A stretch of 64,000 nt of DNA. It comes from Actinopolyspora biskrensis (GTDB lineage: Bacteria; Actinomycetota; Actinomycetes; Mycobacteriales; Pseudonocardiaceae). Position numbers and translations under genes: made by a program. Under the pieces are notes generated by a model. That model ran no database searches. It saw nothing but the letters and a program-made list of their open reading frames with translations, and was not told the origin of the DNA. This document shows, piece after piece, positions 47,272-56,414 of this stretch (position 1 is the first letter of the stretch; the number at the start of each line of letters is the position of its first letter). The DNA lies in contig NZ_JACBYW010000005.1 in the NCBI RefSeq assembly GCF_013408175.1, positions 248,001-312,000 on the forward strand, read 5' to 3'.

Positions 47272-48207
47272 TCAGCTCAACTGCCTGATCGTCCCGGCGG
47301 TCAGCGCGTGCGACTCGACGGCCTGCTTGCCGCAGCTGTTCGGACGCGGAGGTGACAGCGGGACCTCCTCGACGGGCACTCGCCAGCTGCGTCCGTCCCG
47401 GTGCGCCAGCACCACTTCGCCGGAGGTCTCCGAACGGACCCGCAGGGTCTCCTCGGAGCGTTCCCCGGTGGCCTCGCGCACAGCCAGCTCCGCCACCTGG
47501 GCGGGTTGGCTCAGCGCGGAGCGGCCCCGGCAGTGCGTGGTCGTGACCTTGCCGACCGCGGTGTCCGAGAGCACCGCGTCCACCGCGTGCGGGGTGAGGC
47601 GGGCGTAGCTGTACCCGGTGGGCAGCACCACCGCGGTCGGGGCGAAACGGTGACCACCGGTGTGTGTGGTTTCCCACAGCTGACCCCGGTGTCGCCCGGA
47701 GAACTGGTCGAGCAGCGCACGTCCCCGCAGCGCGCAGCACCGGTCCCGTCTTCCGTTGGTGCAGACCAGCAGCACCGGCTCCGCGCACGGCTCGCCCCAT
47801 CCGCCGTGCTCACCGGAGGAGAGCCCCGCCAGGTCGAGATCGAGCAGTTCCGCGGGGTCGGTCAACTCCGCCCTGCGCAACCAGCTCGCCCCCGGCGCGG
47901 TGTGTGCCAGGTACGCCGTGCGCGGGAAATCGGCGCCGAGGTCCGGGTGGCGTCCGGTGCGTCGGATCAGCTGGATCCGCACTCCGCTGGCCGTGGCCAG
48001 GGACGCGAGGCGATCGCCCAGCTCCGGGTCCAGATGGCTCTGCAGCAGCGCGTCGCGTCCCCACGGTCCCGGTTGTTCCAGGCACAACCAGCTCGTGGCC
48101 ACGGGCGCTGTACCGGCCGTCGGTTCCGAGAGAGTTTCGGACCACGCCGCGCACGTGCTCGGTACGGTGCCGACATTGTCCTGCGATTCCTGCACATGTC
48201 CACTCAA
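47272..48207 (-). CDS. Sucrase/ferredoxin-like protein (thioredoxin-like [2Fe-2S] family)
   Basis: 311 residues. The Suc_Fer-like signature is clear: LLVCTNGRRDRCCALRGRALL carries the first cysteines, followed by WETTHTGGHRFAPTAVVLPTGY with the conserved histidines. These proteins bind an iron-sulfur cluster through mixed Cys/His ligands and are thought to move electrons; the partner is unknown. The start is uncertain (TTG 48207 or GTG 48195) because no ribosome site is visible. It diverges from tig. Confidence 0.82.
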   Translation of the reverse strand: MSGHVQESQDNVGTVPSTCAAWSETLSEPTAGTAPVATSWLCLEQPGPWGRDALLQSHLDPELGDRLASLATASGVRIQLIRRTGRHPDLGADFPRTAYLAHTAPGASWLRRAELTDPAELLDLDLAGLSSGEHGGWGEPCAEPVLLVCTNGRRDRCCALRGRALLDQFSGRHRGQLWETTHTGGHRFAPTAVVLPTGYSYARLTPHAVDAVLSDTAVGKVTTTHCRGRSALSQPAQVAELAVREATGERSEETLRVRSETSGEVVLAHRDGRSWRVPVEEVPLSPPRPNSCGKQAVESHALTAGTIRQLS

Positions 48208-48389
48208 GCACGAGGGGGATGGGATTCGCCCGCTCGGGCGGGTTGGTACCCGGAACGGCCGCTTGCGAACTCAGGCCATAGAATCGGAGGTCAGCCCGGC
48301 GTTGAAGGAGCTCGTCCACGGTGTGCCGTGGGGTTTCTTCCAGTTGAACAGCCGGGAGCCTTTCAAGCACGTTCGCACGAGGAGACCAC

Positions 48390-49790
48390 GTGAAGAGCAC
48401 CGTCGAGCACCTGAGCCCGACGCGCGTACGGCTCAACGTCGAGGTGCCGTTCGACGAGCTCAAGCCGAACTTCGACCGCGCGTACAAGGAACTGGCCAAG
48501 CAGGTCCGGATCCCTGGCTTCCGTCCCGGCAAGGTTCCGGCCAAGGTGCTGGAGAGCCGGATCGGCCGTGGACCCGTGCTCGACGAGGTCGTCAACGAGG
48601 CCGTTCCCTCCAAGTACTCGGAGGCCGTGACCAGCAGCGAGGTCCAGGCACTGAGTCGACCGGAGATCGAGGTCACCAACATCGTCGATGGTGAGCAGAT
48701 CGAGTTCTCCGCCGAGGTCGACGTGCGGCCGGACCTGACTGTGCCCGCCTACGACGAGCTGGCCGTGAGCGTGGATGACCAGGAGGTCACCGAGCAGGAC
48801 GTCCAGGAACAGCTGGACGAGCTGCGCGCCCGGTTCGGAACGCTCGTAGGGGTGGACCGTCCGGCGGCCAACGGCGACTACGTCAGCATCGACCTCTCGG
48901 CCACGGTCGACGGCCAGCAGGTCGAGGACGCGCAGACCAGCGGCCTTTCCTACGAGGTCGGTTCGGGCGAGCTCATCGACGGCATCGACGATGCGCTGAC
49001 CGGTACGAGCGAGGGGGAGACCAAGAACTTCACCACCACGCTCGTGGCCGGGGAGTACGCGGGCCGGGAGGCCGAGGTCGAGGTGAAGCTGAACTCGGTC
49101 AAGGAGCGGCAGCTTCCCGAGGCGGACGACGAGTTCGCCCAGATGGCCAGCGAGTTCGACACCATCGACGAGCTCCTCGCCGATCTGCGCGAGCGGCTCG
49201 GCCGCGTCAAGCGGATGCAGCAGGGGATGCAGGCCAGGGACAAGGTCCTCGAGACCCTGCTGGAGCAGGTCGAGGTTCCGCTGCCGGAGAGCGTGGTTCA
49301 GTCAGAGGTCGAGGCTCGCGAGCACGACGCGATCCACCCGTACGACCACGACGAGCAGCGTTTCGTCGAGTCGCTGCAGGAGCAGGGCAAGACCCGCGAG
49401 GACTTCGACGCCGAGACGCGTCAGGAGGCCGAGCAGGCGGTCAAGACGCAGCTGGTGCTGGACACCATCGCCGACAACGAGGAGATCTCGGTCTCGGACA
49501 ACGAGCTCACCGAGCGGATCATCTACCAGGCGCAGCAGTCGGGGATCAGTCCGGACCAGTACGTCCAGCAGATCCAGCAGTCCGGGCAACTGGGACGCAT
49601 CTACTCCGACATCAGGCGCAGCAAGGCGCTGTTCTCGGTCGTCCGTCAGTCCACTGTCACGGACTCGGAGGGCAACGCCCTGGACATGGACGAGCTGCTC
49701 GGTACGCAGGACGAGGGCGATCAGCAGCCGGAACAGGTCGAGGGCGAGACGGTCGAGCAGGAGGAGCGGGACGCCGCGCAGCAGCAGTGA
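48390..49790 (+). CDS. tig: Trigger factor (ribosome-associated chaperone, PPIase)
   Basis: 466 residues with all three domains. The N-terminal ribosome-binding domain carries the signature [14 protein letters not shown] (about 45-60). A FKBP-type prolyl isomerase domain follows ([16 protein letters not shown]...), then the helical C-terminal cradle to about 430. The tail is Glu/Gln-rich and acidic ([20 protein letters not shown]). It shelters nascent chains at the exit tunnel. GTG 48390 follows CGAGGAG. It heads the tig-clpP1-clpP2-clpX block, linking folding with degradation as in mycobacteria. Confidence 0.96.
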   Translation: MKSTVEHLSPTRVRLNVEVPFDELKPNFDRAYKELAKQVRIPGFRPGKVPAKVLESRIGRGPVLDEVVNEAVPSKYSEAVTSSEVQALSRPEIEVTNIVDGEQIEFSAEVDVRPDLTVPAYDELAVSVDDQEVTEQDVQEQLDELRARFGTLVGVDRPAANGDYVSIDLSATVDGQQVEDAQTSGLSYEVGSGELIDGIDDALTGTSEGETKNFTTTLVAGEYAGREAEVEVKLNSVKERQLPEADDEFAQMASEFDTIDELLADLRERLGRVKRMQQGMQARDKVLETLLEQVEVPLPESVVQSEVEAREHDAIHPYDHDEQRFVESLQEQGKTREDFDAETRQEAEQAVKTQLVLDTIADNEEISVSDNELTERIIYQAQQSGISPDQYVQQIQQSGQLGRIYSDIRRSKALFSVVRQSTVTDSEGNALDMDELLGTQDEGDQQPEQVEGETVEQEERDAAQQQ

Positions 49791-49925
49791 TCGTGCGTGG
49801 CGGTTCGCCGGTCGGATGAACTCGACTCCGGCTCGGCGGACCGGACCTTTGGCGAAGACGGTCCCGCGGGATCGCGGACGCGTTCTCGCGACGCGTCGTT
49901 CCCGAAAAGGTCCTAAAGCTCTCAG

Positions 49926-49967
49926 CGAACGTGGGCGGCACCGGGAAGCTGGTGCCGCCCACGTTCG
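49926..49967 (+). terminator. Strong hairpin between tig and clpP1
   Basis: CGAACGTGGGCGGCACC pairs perfectly with GGTGCCGCCCACGTTCG over 17 bp with an eight-base loop. It lies 136 bases after the tig stop and is followed by TTAGG. It is probably the tig terminator, so clpP1 would need its own promoter at about 49970-50080. Confidence 0.82.
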
Positions 49968-50085
49968 TTAGGGTCGGTTGTAACGGATCACCCGGACTCC
50001 GGCACTTCCGGTAACGGGCAACACTTCGAGCGGCCCGGTCAGACGACGTGCCTACCGGGTCCATTGTGGAAGAAGGCAGGGAGAC

Positions 50086-50712
50086 GTGACCCAGGAACAG
50101 ACTGTTCAGGCGTTCGACGCGCAGTCACCGCAGATGCGGACCGGTAGCAACGGGCTCTCGCTGAACGACTCGGTATACGAGCGGCTGCTGCGGGAACGCA
50201 TCATCGTCCTCGGCTCCCAGGTCGAGGACACCATCGCCAACCAGATCTGCTCGCAGATGCTGCTGCTGGCGGCGGAGGACCCCGAACGCGACATCGCCCT
50301 CTACATCAACTCGCCCGGTGGTTCGGTTCCGTCGGGCATGGCCATCTACGACACGATGCAACTCATCAAGCCGGACGTGGCCACGGTGGCGATGGGCTTC
50401 GCGGCCTCGATGGGGCAGTTCCTGCTGTCGGCCGGTGCGAAGGGCAAGCGCTTCGCCCTGCCGCACGCCCGGGTGCTGATGCACCAGCCCTCCGCCGGAC
50501 TTGGGGGGACCGCCTCGGACATCGCGATCCAGGCCGATGTGTTCTCCAGGCAGAAGCAGGAGATGGCCGAGTTGATCGCCGGACAGACCGGCCAGACGGT
50601 CGAGAAGATCATCCAGGATTCCGACCGCGACCGCTGGTTCACCGCCGACGAGGCGCTCGAATACGGCTTCGTGGACCACATCGCCAACCGCGCGAACCTG
50701 CCGAGCAGCTGA
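50086..50712 (+). CDS. clpP1: ATP-dependent Clp protease proteolytic subunit 1
   Basis: 208 residues. The catalytic Ser108 (MGFAASMGQ) and His133 (VLMHQPSAG) are present, with the Asp in the SDRDRWF segment. In actinobacteria ClpP1 and ClpP2 form a mixed tetradecamer that works with ClpX or ClpC. An N-terminal propeptide (about 1-20, up to LSLNDSVYERL) is probably removed. GTG 50086 follows GGGAG. It is 52 bases upstream of clpP2 and cotranscribed with it. Confidence 0.96.
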   Translation: MTQEQTVQAFDAQSPQMRTGSNGLSLNDSVYERLLRERIIVLGSQVEDTIANQICSQMLLLAAEDPERDIALYINSPGGSVPSGMAIYDTMQLIKPDVATVAMGFAASMGQFLLSAGAKGKRFALPHARVLMHQPSAGLGGTASDIAIQADVFSRQKQEMAELIAGQTGQTVEKIIQDSDRDRWFTADEALEYGFVDHIANRANLPSS

Positions 50713-50764
50713 TCGCGCGAACCAGCCAGTCCTGTCGGCATCACAGTCACGAGGAGTCACCGAC

Positions 50765-51397
50765 GTGAGCTCATTCCAGACACCCCAGGCCCGGTATATG
50801 GTGCCCTCGTTCACCGAGCGCACCACGTACGGAGTCAAGGAGTCGAACCCGTACTACAAGCTGTTCGAGGAACGGATCGTGTTCCTCGGGGTGCAGGTCG
50901 ACGACGTCTCGGCCAACGACATCATGGCGCAGTTGCTGTACCTGGAGTCCGACGATCCGGACCGCGAGATCCAGCTCTACATCAACTCGCCCGGCGGTTC
51001 GTTCACCGCGCTGATGGCGATCTACGACACCATGCAGTACGTGCGCCCCGACATCCGCACGGCCTGCCTCGGTCAGGCGGCCTCGGCCGCGGCCGTGCTG
51101 CTCGCCGCGGGCACCCCCGGCAAGCGCATGGCGTTGCCGAACGCGCGTGCGCTGCTCCACCAGCCCGCGACCGAGGGCATCTACGGTCAGGTCTCCGACC
51201 TGGAGATCCAGTCCAACGAGGTGCAGCGGATGCGTAAGCTCATGGAGTCCACGCTCGCCACGCACACGGGGCGCTCGCAGGAGCAGATCCACCAGGACGT
51301 GGAGCGGGACCTGATCCTGCCCGCCGAGCAGGCCAGGGAATACGGTCTGATCGACGAGGTCATGCCGTACCGCAAGCTTTCGAACAAGAAGTCCTGA
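50765..51397 (+). CDS. clpP2: ATP-dependent Clp protease proteolytic subunit 2
   Basis: 210 residues. Catalytic Ser107 is in [11 protein letters not shown] and the His in [10 protein letters not shown], with the Asp following in [12 protein letters not shown]. It is the partner ring of ClpP1. GTG 50765 follows ACGAGGAG. The gap to clpX is 236 bases with no gene, so clpX may have a promoter of its own there. Confidence 0.96.
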   Translation: MSSFQTPQARYMVPSFTERTTYGVKESNPYYKLFEERIVFLGVQVDDVSANDIMAQLLYLESDDPDREIQLYINSPGGSFTALMAIYDTMQYVRPDIRTACLGQAASAAAVLLAAGTPGKRMALPNARALLHQPATEGIYGQVSDLEIQSNEVQRMRKLMESTLATHTGRSQEQIHQDVERDLILPAEQAREYGLIDEVMPYRKLSNKKS

Positions 51398-51633
51398 ACG
51401 CGGCCGACACGCCGAGCACGCCGGTGGTGCCGACGTGCTCGGCATCGGCGAGGCAGGATGTTGATCAGGTGGCCCGACCGGTCCGGGGACGACCGAGCCG
51501 CGGTGGTGAGCTGCTCGGGCGACGTTTCTCCCCGCGACCGGGATATGGCGGGTACCGTCGTGTGCAGAACCGACGTCGAACAACAGGCTAGGCGCGTGCT
51601 CAGCGGCGCGCCGGAGGGGACGAGGTCAGCGGC

Positions 51634-52926
51634 ATGGCACGTATCGGTGACGGCGGCGACCTGCTGAAGTGCTCCTTCTGCGGGAAGAGCCAGAAGCAGG
51701 TGAAGAAACTCATCGCCGGCCCCGGCGTGTACATCTGTGACGAGTGCATCGACCTCTGCAACGAGATCATCGAGGAGGAGCTCGCCGAGTCCGGAGAGGT
51801 CAAGCTCGACGAGCTTCCCAAACCGGGTGAGATCCACGATTTTCTCGACCAGTACGTGATCGGGCAGTCCGCTGCCAAGCGCAACCTCTCGGTGGCCGTC
51901 TACAATCACTACAAGCGGATCCAGGCCGGCGAGCAGCAACAGCAGAGCGGCCGTGAGGCCAAGGACGAGAAGATCGAGCTGGCCAAGTCCAACATCCTCA
52001 TGCTCGGTCCCACCGGCTGTGGCAAGACCTACCTGGCGCAGACGCTGGCCAAGATGCTCAACGTGCCGTTCGCCATCGCCGACGCCACCGCGCTGACCGA
52101 GGCGGGCTACGTCGGTGAGGACGTCGAGAACATCCTGTTGAAGTTGATCCAGGCCGCCGACTACGACGTCAAACAGGCCGAGAAGGGCATCGTCTACATC
52201 GACGAGGTCGACAAGATCGCCCGTAAGAGCGAGAACCCCTCGATCACCAGGGACGTCTCAGGGGAGGGCGTTCAGCAGGCGCTGTTGAAGATCCTGGAGG
52301 GCGCCACCGCGAGCGTTCCGCCGCAGGGCGGCCGCAAGCATCCCCACCAGGAGTTCATCCAGATCGACACCACGAACGTGCTGTTCATCGTCGCGGGTGC
52401 CTTCGGCGGTCTGGAGGACATCGTCGAGGACCGGATCGGCAAGCACAGCGTCGGTTTCGGTGCCGACCTGCGTTCCAAGGCCGAGGTCGACTCGGCGGAC
52501 CACTTCGCGGAGGTGCTGCCGGAGGACCTGATCAAGTACGGGCTCATTCCCGAGTTCATCGGCAGGTTGCCCACCGTCGCCAGTGTTACCAACCTGGACA
52601 AGTCCGCGCTGGTCAAGATCCTGACCGAGCCACGCAACGCCCTGATCAAGCAGTACACCCGGCTGTTCGAGCTGGACGGTGTGGAACTCGAGTTCACCCA
52701 GGCCGCGCTGGAGTCCATAGCGGACCTGGCGATCGCGCGGGGCACCGGTGCCCGCGGTTTGCGGGCGATCCTGGAGGAAGTGCTACTCCCGGTGATGTAC
52801 GACATCCCGAGCCGTTCGGACGTCGCGAAGGTGGTCATCACCGAACGGACCGTCCAGGAGAACGTGAACCCCACCATCGTCGCCCGGCAGAGCAGCCGGC
52901 ACGAGCGGCGAGAGAAGTCGGCCTGA
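51634..52926 (+). CDS. clpX: ClpX, ATPase subunit of ClpXP
   Basis: 430 residues. The N-terminal zinc-binding domain has Cys13, Cys16, Cys35 and Cys38 (LKCSFCG, YICDEC). The AAA+ core has Walker A GPTGCGKT (125-132) and Walker B VYIDEVDK. Pore-loop GYVGEDVE and the sensor and C-terminal regions ([31 protein letters not shown]) are all present. It unfolds tagged proteins and passes them to ClpP1P2. ATG 51634 opens the conserved [15 protein letters not shown] start. Palindromic element B begins 26 bases after the stop. Confidence 0.97.
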   Translation: MARIGDGGDLLKCSFCGKSQKQVKKLIAGPGVYICDECIDLCNEIIEEELAESGEVKLDELPKPGEIHDFLDQYVIGQSAAKRNLSVAVYNHYKRIQAGEQQQQSGREAKDEKIELAKSNILMLGPTGCGKTYLAQTLAKMLNVPFAIADATALTEAGYVGEDVENILLKLIQAADYDVKQAEKGIVYIDEVDKIARKSENPSITRDVSGEGVQQALLKILEGATASVPPQGGRKHPHQEFIQIDTTNVLFIVAGAFGGLEDIVEDRIGKHSVGFGADLRSKAEVDSADHFAEVLPEDLIKYGLIPEFIGRLPTVASVTNLDKSALVKILTEPRNALIKQYTRLFELDGVELEFTQAALESIADLAIARGTGARGLRAILEEVLLPVMYDIPSRSDVAKVVITERTVQENVNPTIVARQSSRHERREKSA

Positions 52927-53360
52927 ACGACTGAGGGTCGGCGGCTCGGTTTGCTCGGGTGGTTGCGTGGCGGAACCTCTCGCGGGCTCTCGCTGCGGGT
53001 GCCCCGACATCGGGTAGCCACCCCTACACGACGTCGGGGCCGTCCTCGCGAGAGCACCACGAGAGAACCCGCGGCGGTGCCGATCGCTCAGGCTGGTAAG
53101 CGCCTGCGTTGGGCTGAGCCCTTGGTCGGGAGTTCCTGACCGGGTCTTGGCGGTGCCGGTTGCCTGGGGGAATGTTTCGGCGCCGCCGCGCCGAGGAAGA
53201 GCCCGGTCGATGATTCGGCTGGAAGGCCTCGGTGAGCTACTTTCCTCCGTCGGGGGACATGTCGTCGTTTCCGCGTGTGTCGTCCGCGTGGTTCCCCGGC
53301 ATGGGGGATCATCGGTGTCACGTGACCATCGTGATCACCGATGTTGGGGAGGGGCGTGCT
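52927..53360. other. Intergenic region after clpX
   Basis: 434 bases with palindromic element B in its first third. The remainder up to the alpha/beta hydrolase gene shows no gene with a ribosome site and no further repeat. Confidence 0.5.
52953..53093. repeat. Dispersed long palindromic element, copy B
   Basis: About 141 bp and similar to copy A (27086-27223) from end to end. Left-arm GGAACCTCTCGCGGGCTCTCGC and GCCCCGAC pair with right-arm GTCGGGGC and GCGAGAGCACCACGAGAGAACC, around a loop of about 25 bases. It starts 26 bases past the clpX stop. The outer part is GCTCGGGTGGTTGCG on the left and GCGGTGCCGATCGCTCAGG on the right. Confidence 0.7.
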
Positions 53361-53999
53361 GTGAGCGACATGCACGTTTTGCTGGTGCACGGATTCGGTG
53401 GTTCCGGGCCGTGGCACTGGCAGCAGTGGCTCAGCGGTCGGCTGGCCGAGCGCGAAGTCTCGTGTGAGCTGCCCGCGCTTCCGGACCAGGATCATCCGGA
53501 ACTGGACCGGTGGTTGGCCGTGCTGCGCGCGCGGCTGGACAGCGTTCCCGCCGAGGACGAACTGGTGGTGGCCGCCCATTCGTGCGGGGCGGCGCTCTGG
53601 CTGCACCACGCGGCCACCATCGCGGGCAGGGCCAGGCGAGCCGACCGGGTTCTGCTGGTCTCCCCGCCGGGGCCGGACTGGCGTCACCCCGACGTGCGGG
53701 GAGTCGCGCCGTACCCGGTGGACGCCCACGCGCTGCGTCGTGCCGCCGGGTCGACCCGGCTGGTGATCGGTTCGGGGGATCCGTACCTGTCGGTTCAGGA
53801 CGGGCACTGGTTGGCGGAGACCCTGCGGGTGGAGATGGACGTGCTCCCGGACGGGGAGCACCTCAACACCGACGCGGGGTACGGACCCTGGCCCGCCGTG
53901 CTGCGCTGGACGCTGCACGGCAGTACTCCGCTGGCGGACAGGTTCGAGACGGAGCCGAACACCTTCGGCGCTTCGTCCGGTGCTTTCCGGCTGGTGTGA
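53361..53999 (+). CDS. Alpha/beta hydrolase, RBBP9/YdeN-like
   Basis: 212 residues. The start MHVLLVHGFGGSGPWHWQQW is the RBBP9/YdeN beginning. The nucleophile elbow is AHSCGAAL, the Asp follows in LVIGSGDPYLS, and the His is in DGEHLNTDAGYGPWP. It is a small soluble serine hydrolase with unknown substrate. GTG 53361 has GGAGGGG 8 bases upstream; the frame is open to 53232 without a site. It is not obviously in an operon with clpX because of the long gap. Confidence 0.85.
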   Translation: MSDMHVLLVHGFGGSGPWHWQQWLSGRLAEREVSCELPALPDQDHPELDRWLAVLRARLDSVPAEDELVVAAHSCGAALWLHHAATIAGRARRADRVLLVSPPGPDWRHPDVRGVAPYPVDAHALRRAAGSTRLVIGSGDPYLSVQDGHWLAETLRVEMDVLPDGEHLNTDAGYGPWPAVLRWTLHGSTPLADRFETEPNTFGASSGAFRLV

Positions 54000-54017
54000 G
54001 CGCGGCGCTCCCGGGAG

Positions 54018-54863
54018 TCAGCCGGTGGGGACGTTCTCGTCGACGACGAGACGCTCCGCTCCGGTGTAGACGTTCATCGAGCTTCCGCGCAGGAACCCGA
54101 CCAGGGTGATTCCCTGCTCCTCGGCGAGTTCGACGGCCAGCGAGGAGGGTGCGGAAACGGCGGCCACGAACGGGACACCGGCCATGGCCGCCTTCTGCAC
54201 CAACTCGAAGGACGCCCTCCCCGAGAGCATGAGCACGCTGCCGCGCAGCGGCACGCTCCCGTCGAGCAGCGCCCTTCCGAGGACCTTGTCCACGGCGTTG
54301 TGCCTGCCCACGTCCTCGCGGACGGCGAGCGGTTCTCCGGCTGAGTCGAACAGTCCCGCGCCGTGCAGGCCTCCGGTGCTGGAGAAGACGCGCTGCGCGG
54401 TGCGCAGCCTGTCCGGGAGCTCGACGAGGGTCTCCGTCCGGACCCGCAGCGGGTCCTGCTCCGGGGGGTGGGCGCTGCGCAGCCGGACCGCGTCGAGCGC
54501 GGCCTTGCCGCAGACCCCGCAGGACGAGGTGGTGTAGAAGTTGCGCTCCACCGAGTTGTCCGGCGGCGGGACTCCGGGGGCCAGCTGGACGTCGAGCACG
54601 TTGTAGGTGTTGCGCCCGTCGGGGCCGGGGCTGTCGCAGTAGCGAGCTCCCGCCACGTCGGTGTGGTCGCCGATCACGCTCTCGGTGAGCAGGAAGCCGT
54701 GTGCGAGCTCCACGTCGTGGCCGGGGGTGCGCATGGTGACGGTGAGCGGTTTCGAGCTCAGCCGGATCTCCAGCGGTTCCTCGGCCGCGAGGGTGTCGGG
54801 ACGGGTGGTTCCGCCGTTCGGTCCGATGCGCAGCACGGGCCTGCGTACCGTGATCCGTCCCAT
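54018..54863 (-). CDS. fdhD: FdhD, sulfurtransferase for formate dehydrogenase maturation
   Basis: 281 residues. The CxxC sulfur-relay site is Cys115-Gly-Val-Cys118 ([13 protein letters not shown]). Conserved segments include [34 protein letters not shown] and [15 protein letters not shown]. It delivers sulfur to the molybdenum cofactor of formate dehydrogenase. No formate dehydrogenase gene lies in the window. ATG 54863 has GGGAGG 8 bases upstream; longer frames to 54899 lack a site. Confidence 0.94.
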   Translation of the reverse strand: MGRITVRRPVLRIGPNGGTTRPDTLAAEEPLEIRLSSKPLTVTMRTPGHDVELAHGFLLTESVIGDHTDVAGARYCDSPGPDGRNTYNVLDVQLAPGVPPPDNSVERNFYTTSSCGVCGKAALDAVRLRSAHPPEQDPLRVRTETLVELPDRLRTAQRVFSSTGGLHGAGLFDSAGEPLAVREDVGRHNAVDKVLGRALLDGSVPLRGSVLMLSGRASFELVQKAAMAGVPFVAAVSAPSSLAVELAEEQGITLVGFLRGSSMNVYTGAERLVVDENVPTG

Positions 54864-55021
54864 GTGGGGGGCCTCCCATCCAGCTCTTCGAGCCATCACC
54901 GGCGTCGCGGAGGCACAGCATAACTCCCACGTCGTTCACGCGGCGTGTCCGAGGCAAGCCGGGCGGACGCTGCGGGGGAGTTCACCGGGAGCGTTCGTGC
55001 GGAACACTCCCGGCGCACTGA

Positions 55022-55378
55022 TCACCAGGTGCAGAAACCGAGCTGTCCCCAGGTCTCGGGGCCGGTGATCCCGTCGACCTGCAGGCCGTACCAGCTCTGG
55101 AAGTTGATTACCGCTGCCTCGGTCTTCGGGCCGTACGCACCGTCCACGAACAGGTCCGGTCCCTTGACCTCGTAGGAGTAGTCGTTCAAAGCGCGCTGCA
55201 ACGCGACGATCATCTCGGCGTTGTCGCCGCGCGAGTAGGTGGGCGGGCACTGCGCGACGGCTGTCAGCCGAGCAGCGCTCTGCCGGGACTCCTCGGAGCT
55301 TTGCGCGGCGGCGGTAGCGGTGGCGGGCGCGAGGACCAGCAGCGGCAGCATGACCGCCAGCGACAGGATTCGTCTCAT
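55022..55378 (-). CDS. Secreted peptidoglycan-binding-like protein
   Basis: 118 residues. A signal peptide covers about residues 1-25 (MRRILSLAVMLPLLVLAPATATAAA) with a likely cut after TATAAA. The mature part is one PG_binding_1 domain: VALQRALNDYSYEV, DLFVDGAYGPKTEAAVINFQ, LQVDGITGPETWGQL. A pair of cysteines (AQCPPTYS and GFCTW) probably forms a disulfide outside the cell. It binds the cell wall and has no catalytic domain. ATG 55378 follows GGGAGAA. Confidence 0.85.
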   Translation of the reverse strand: MRRILSLAVMLPLLVLAPATATAAAQSSEESRQSAARLTAVAQCPPTYSRGDNAEMIVALQRALNDYSYEVKGPDLFVDGAYGPKTEAAVINFQSWYGLQVDGITGPETWGQLGFCTW

Positions 55379-55652
55379 CGGTTCTCCCAGTCGAGTCGAG
55401 ATTCCGCTCGACATCGACGATCAGTCGAGCGGACTCGGACTCTAGCGAGGGGATTGCCGGAGCGGATCCGCTGTTCGGTCGATTCGACGCGCTCGGGTGG
55501 GAGGGGAGGACCGGAGGTCCGTGTCACCGTGATCCTCGTCCAGCCGCTCGGGAAGCGCCCGGTGCGGTTCCGGATCCGACCGGATTCCGGCCGCGAGGAG
55601 TGCTTCGCCGGTCCAGCGCTCCTCGCGATCGGAGGAGTTCACGGCACGTCGC

Positions 55653-56327
55653 TCACGGCCACGGGCCGAGTTCGGGGAGCGGGCCGCCGCTCGGGACCTG
55701 CTGCGGAGTGCGCCCCGCCAGCCAACACGCGATCGAGTGACAAGACCCCTCGATCTTGTGAGTGGGGGAGTTGCCCACCTCCCACGTCCGGTCCAGCTCC
55801 CGCGGGGCGAGCACCACCTCGGAGCCCTCCAGCCGCGGCAGCAGGAAGTCGATCGCGTGGGCGCAGAACTCGGACGACCAGCTCTGCTCGGTCCGGTCGA
55901 GATCGAGGTCGATCATGTGTATCTCCAGCTCACGCCAGCGGCACAGCACCAGGTCGGCGACGGTGCCGTCGCGGAAGCGCACCGGCCGCTGCCAGTCCTG
56001 CTCGGCCACCGAGTCCCAGACGATCTCCAGCTGCGCGTGCGAGGTGGCCAGCTGCTGCACCAGCCCGATCGCGTCCTGGCGCGCGTCGCGTTCGATCGCC
56101 TCGTCCCGGTCGCCGTCGGGGTACGGGTCCACCAGTTCCCCGCGCCCCGCGGCGCTGGTCATGTTCGCCAGCGAGATCGCGTTGTTCGCCAGATGAGCGA
56201 CCACGTGCGCGCGGGTCCAACCGGGCAGTCTGGACCCGGTATGGAAATCCTCGGGTTCCAGCTCGCTGACCAGGTCCAACAGTTCGTGATGACCTTCCCT
56301 TACCCGGTCGAGAACGGCTTCGTTCAT
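55653..56327 (-). CDS. Maleylpyruvate-isomerase-family (MDMPI/DinB-like) protein
   Basis: 224 residues with the four-helix DinB/MDMPI fold. Landmarks are LPGWTRAHVVAHLANNAISLANM, with the metal-binding His region, and RWRELEIHMIDLDLD. A C-terminal extension (GNSPTHKIEGSCHSIACWLAGR) matches the mycothiol-dependent isomerase branch. Such proteins use mycothiol for isomerisation or detoxification; the substrate is unknown. ATG 56327 begins the family motif; a GTG at 56348 is possible. It diverges from valS across 87 bases. Confidence 0.8.
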   Translation of the reverse strand: MNEAVLDRVREGHHELLDLVSELEPEDFHTGSRLPGWTRAHVVAHLANNAISLANMTSAAGRGELVDPYPDGDRDEAIERDARQDAIGLVQQLATSHAQLEIVWDSVAEQDWQRPVRFRDGTVADLVLCRWRELEIHMIDLDLDRTEQSWSSEFCAHAIDFLLPRLEGSEVVLAPRELDRTWEVGNSPTHKIEGSCHSIACWLAGRTPQQVPSGGPLPELGPWP

Positions 56328-56414
56328 GGTTCGCGGGCCGCCTTCCACGCTCGGATCCGCCGTTGAGGCCTAGCACCGTACAAGCATGCCCGACGGGGTT
56401 CGTAGAATCCCGGT

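Noticed and set aside
56328-56414. Possible T-box riboswitch before valS
   Set aside because: The gap is only 87 bases and shows no specifier loop or T-box sequence.
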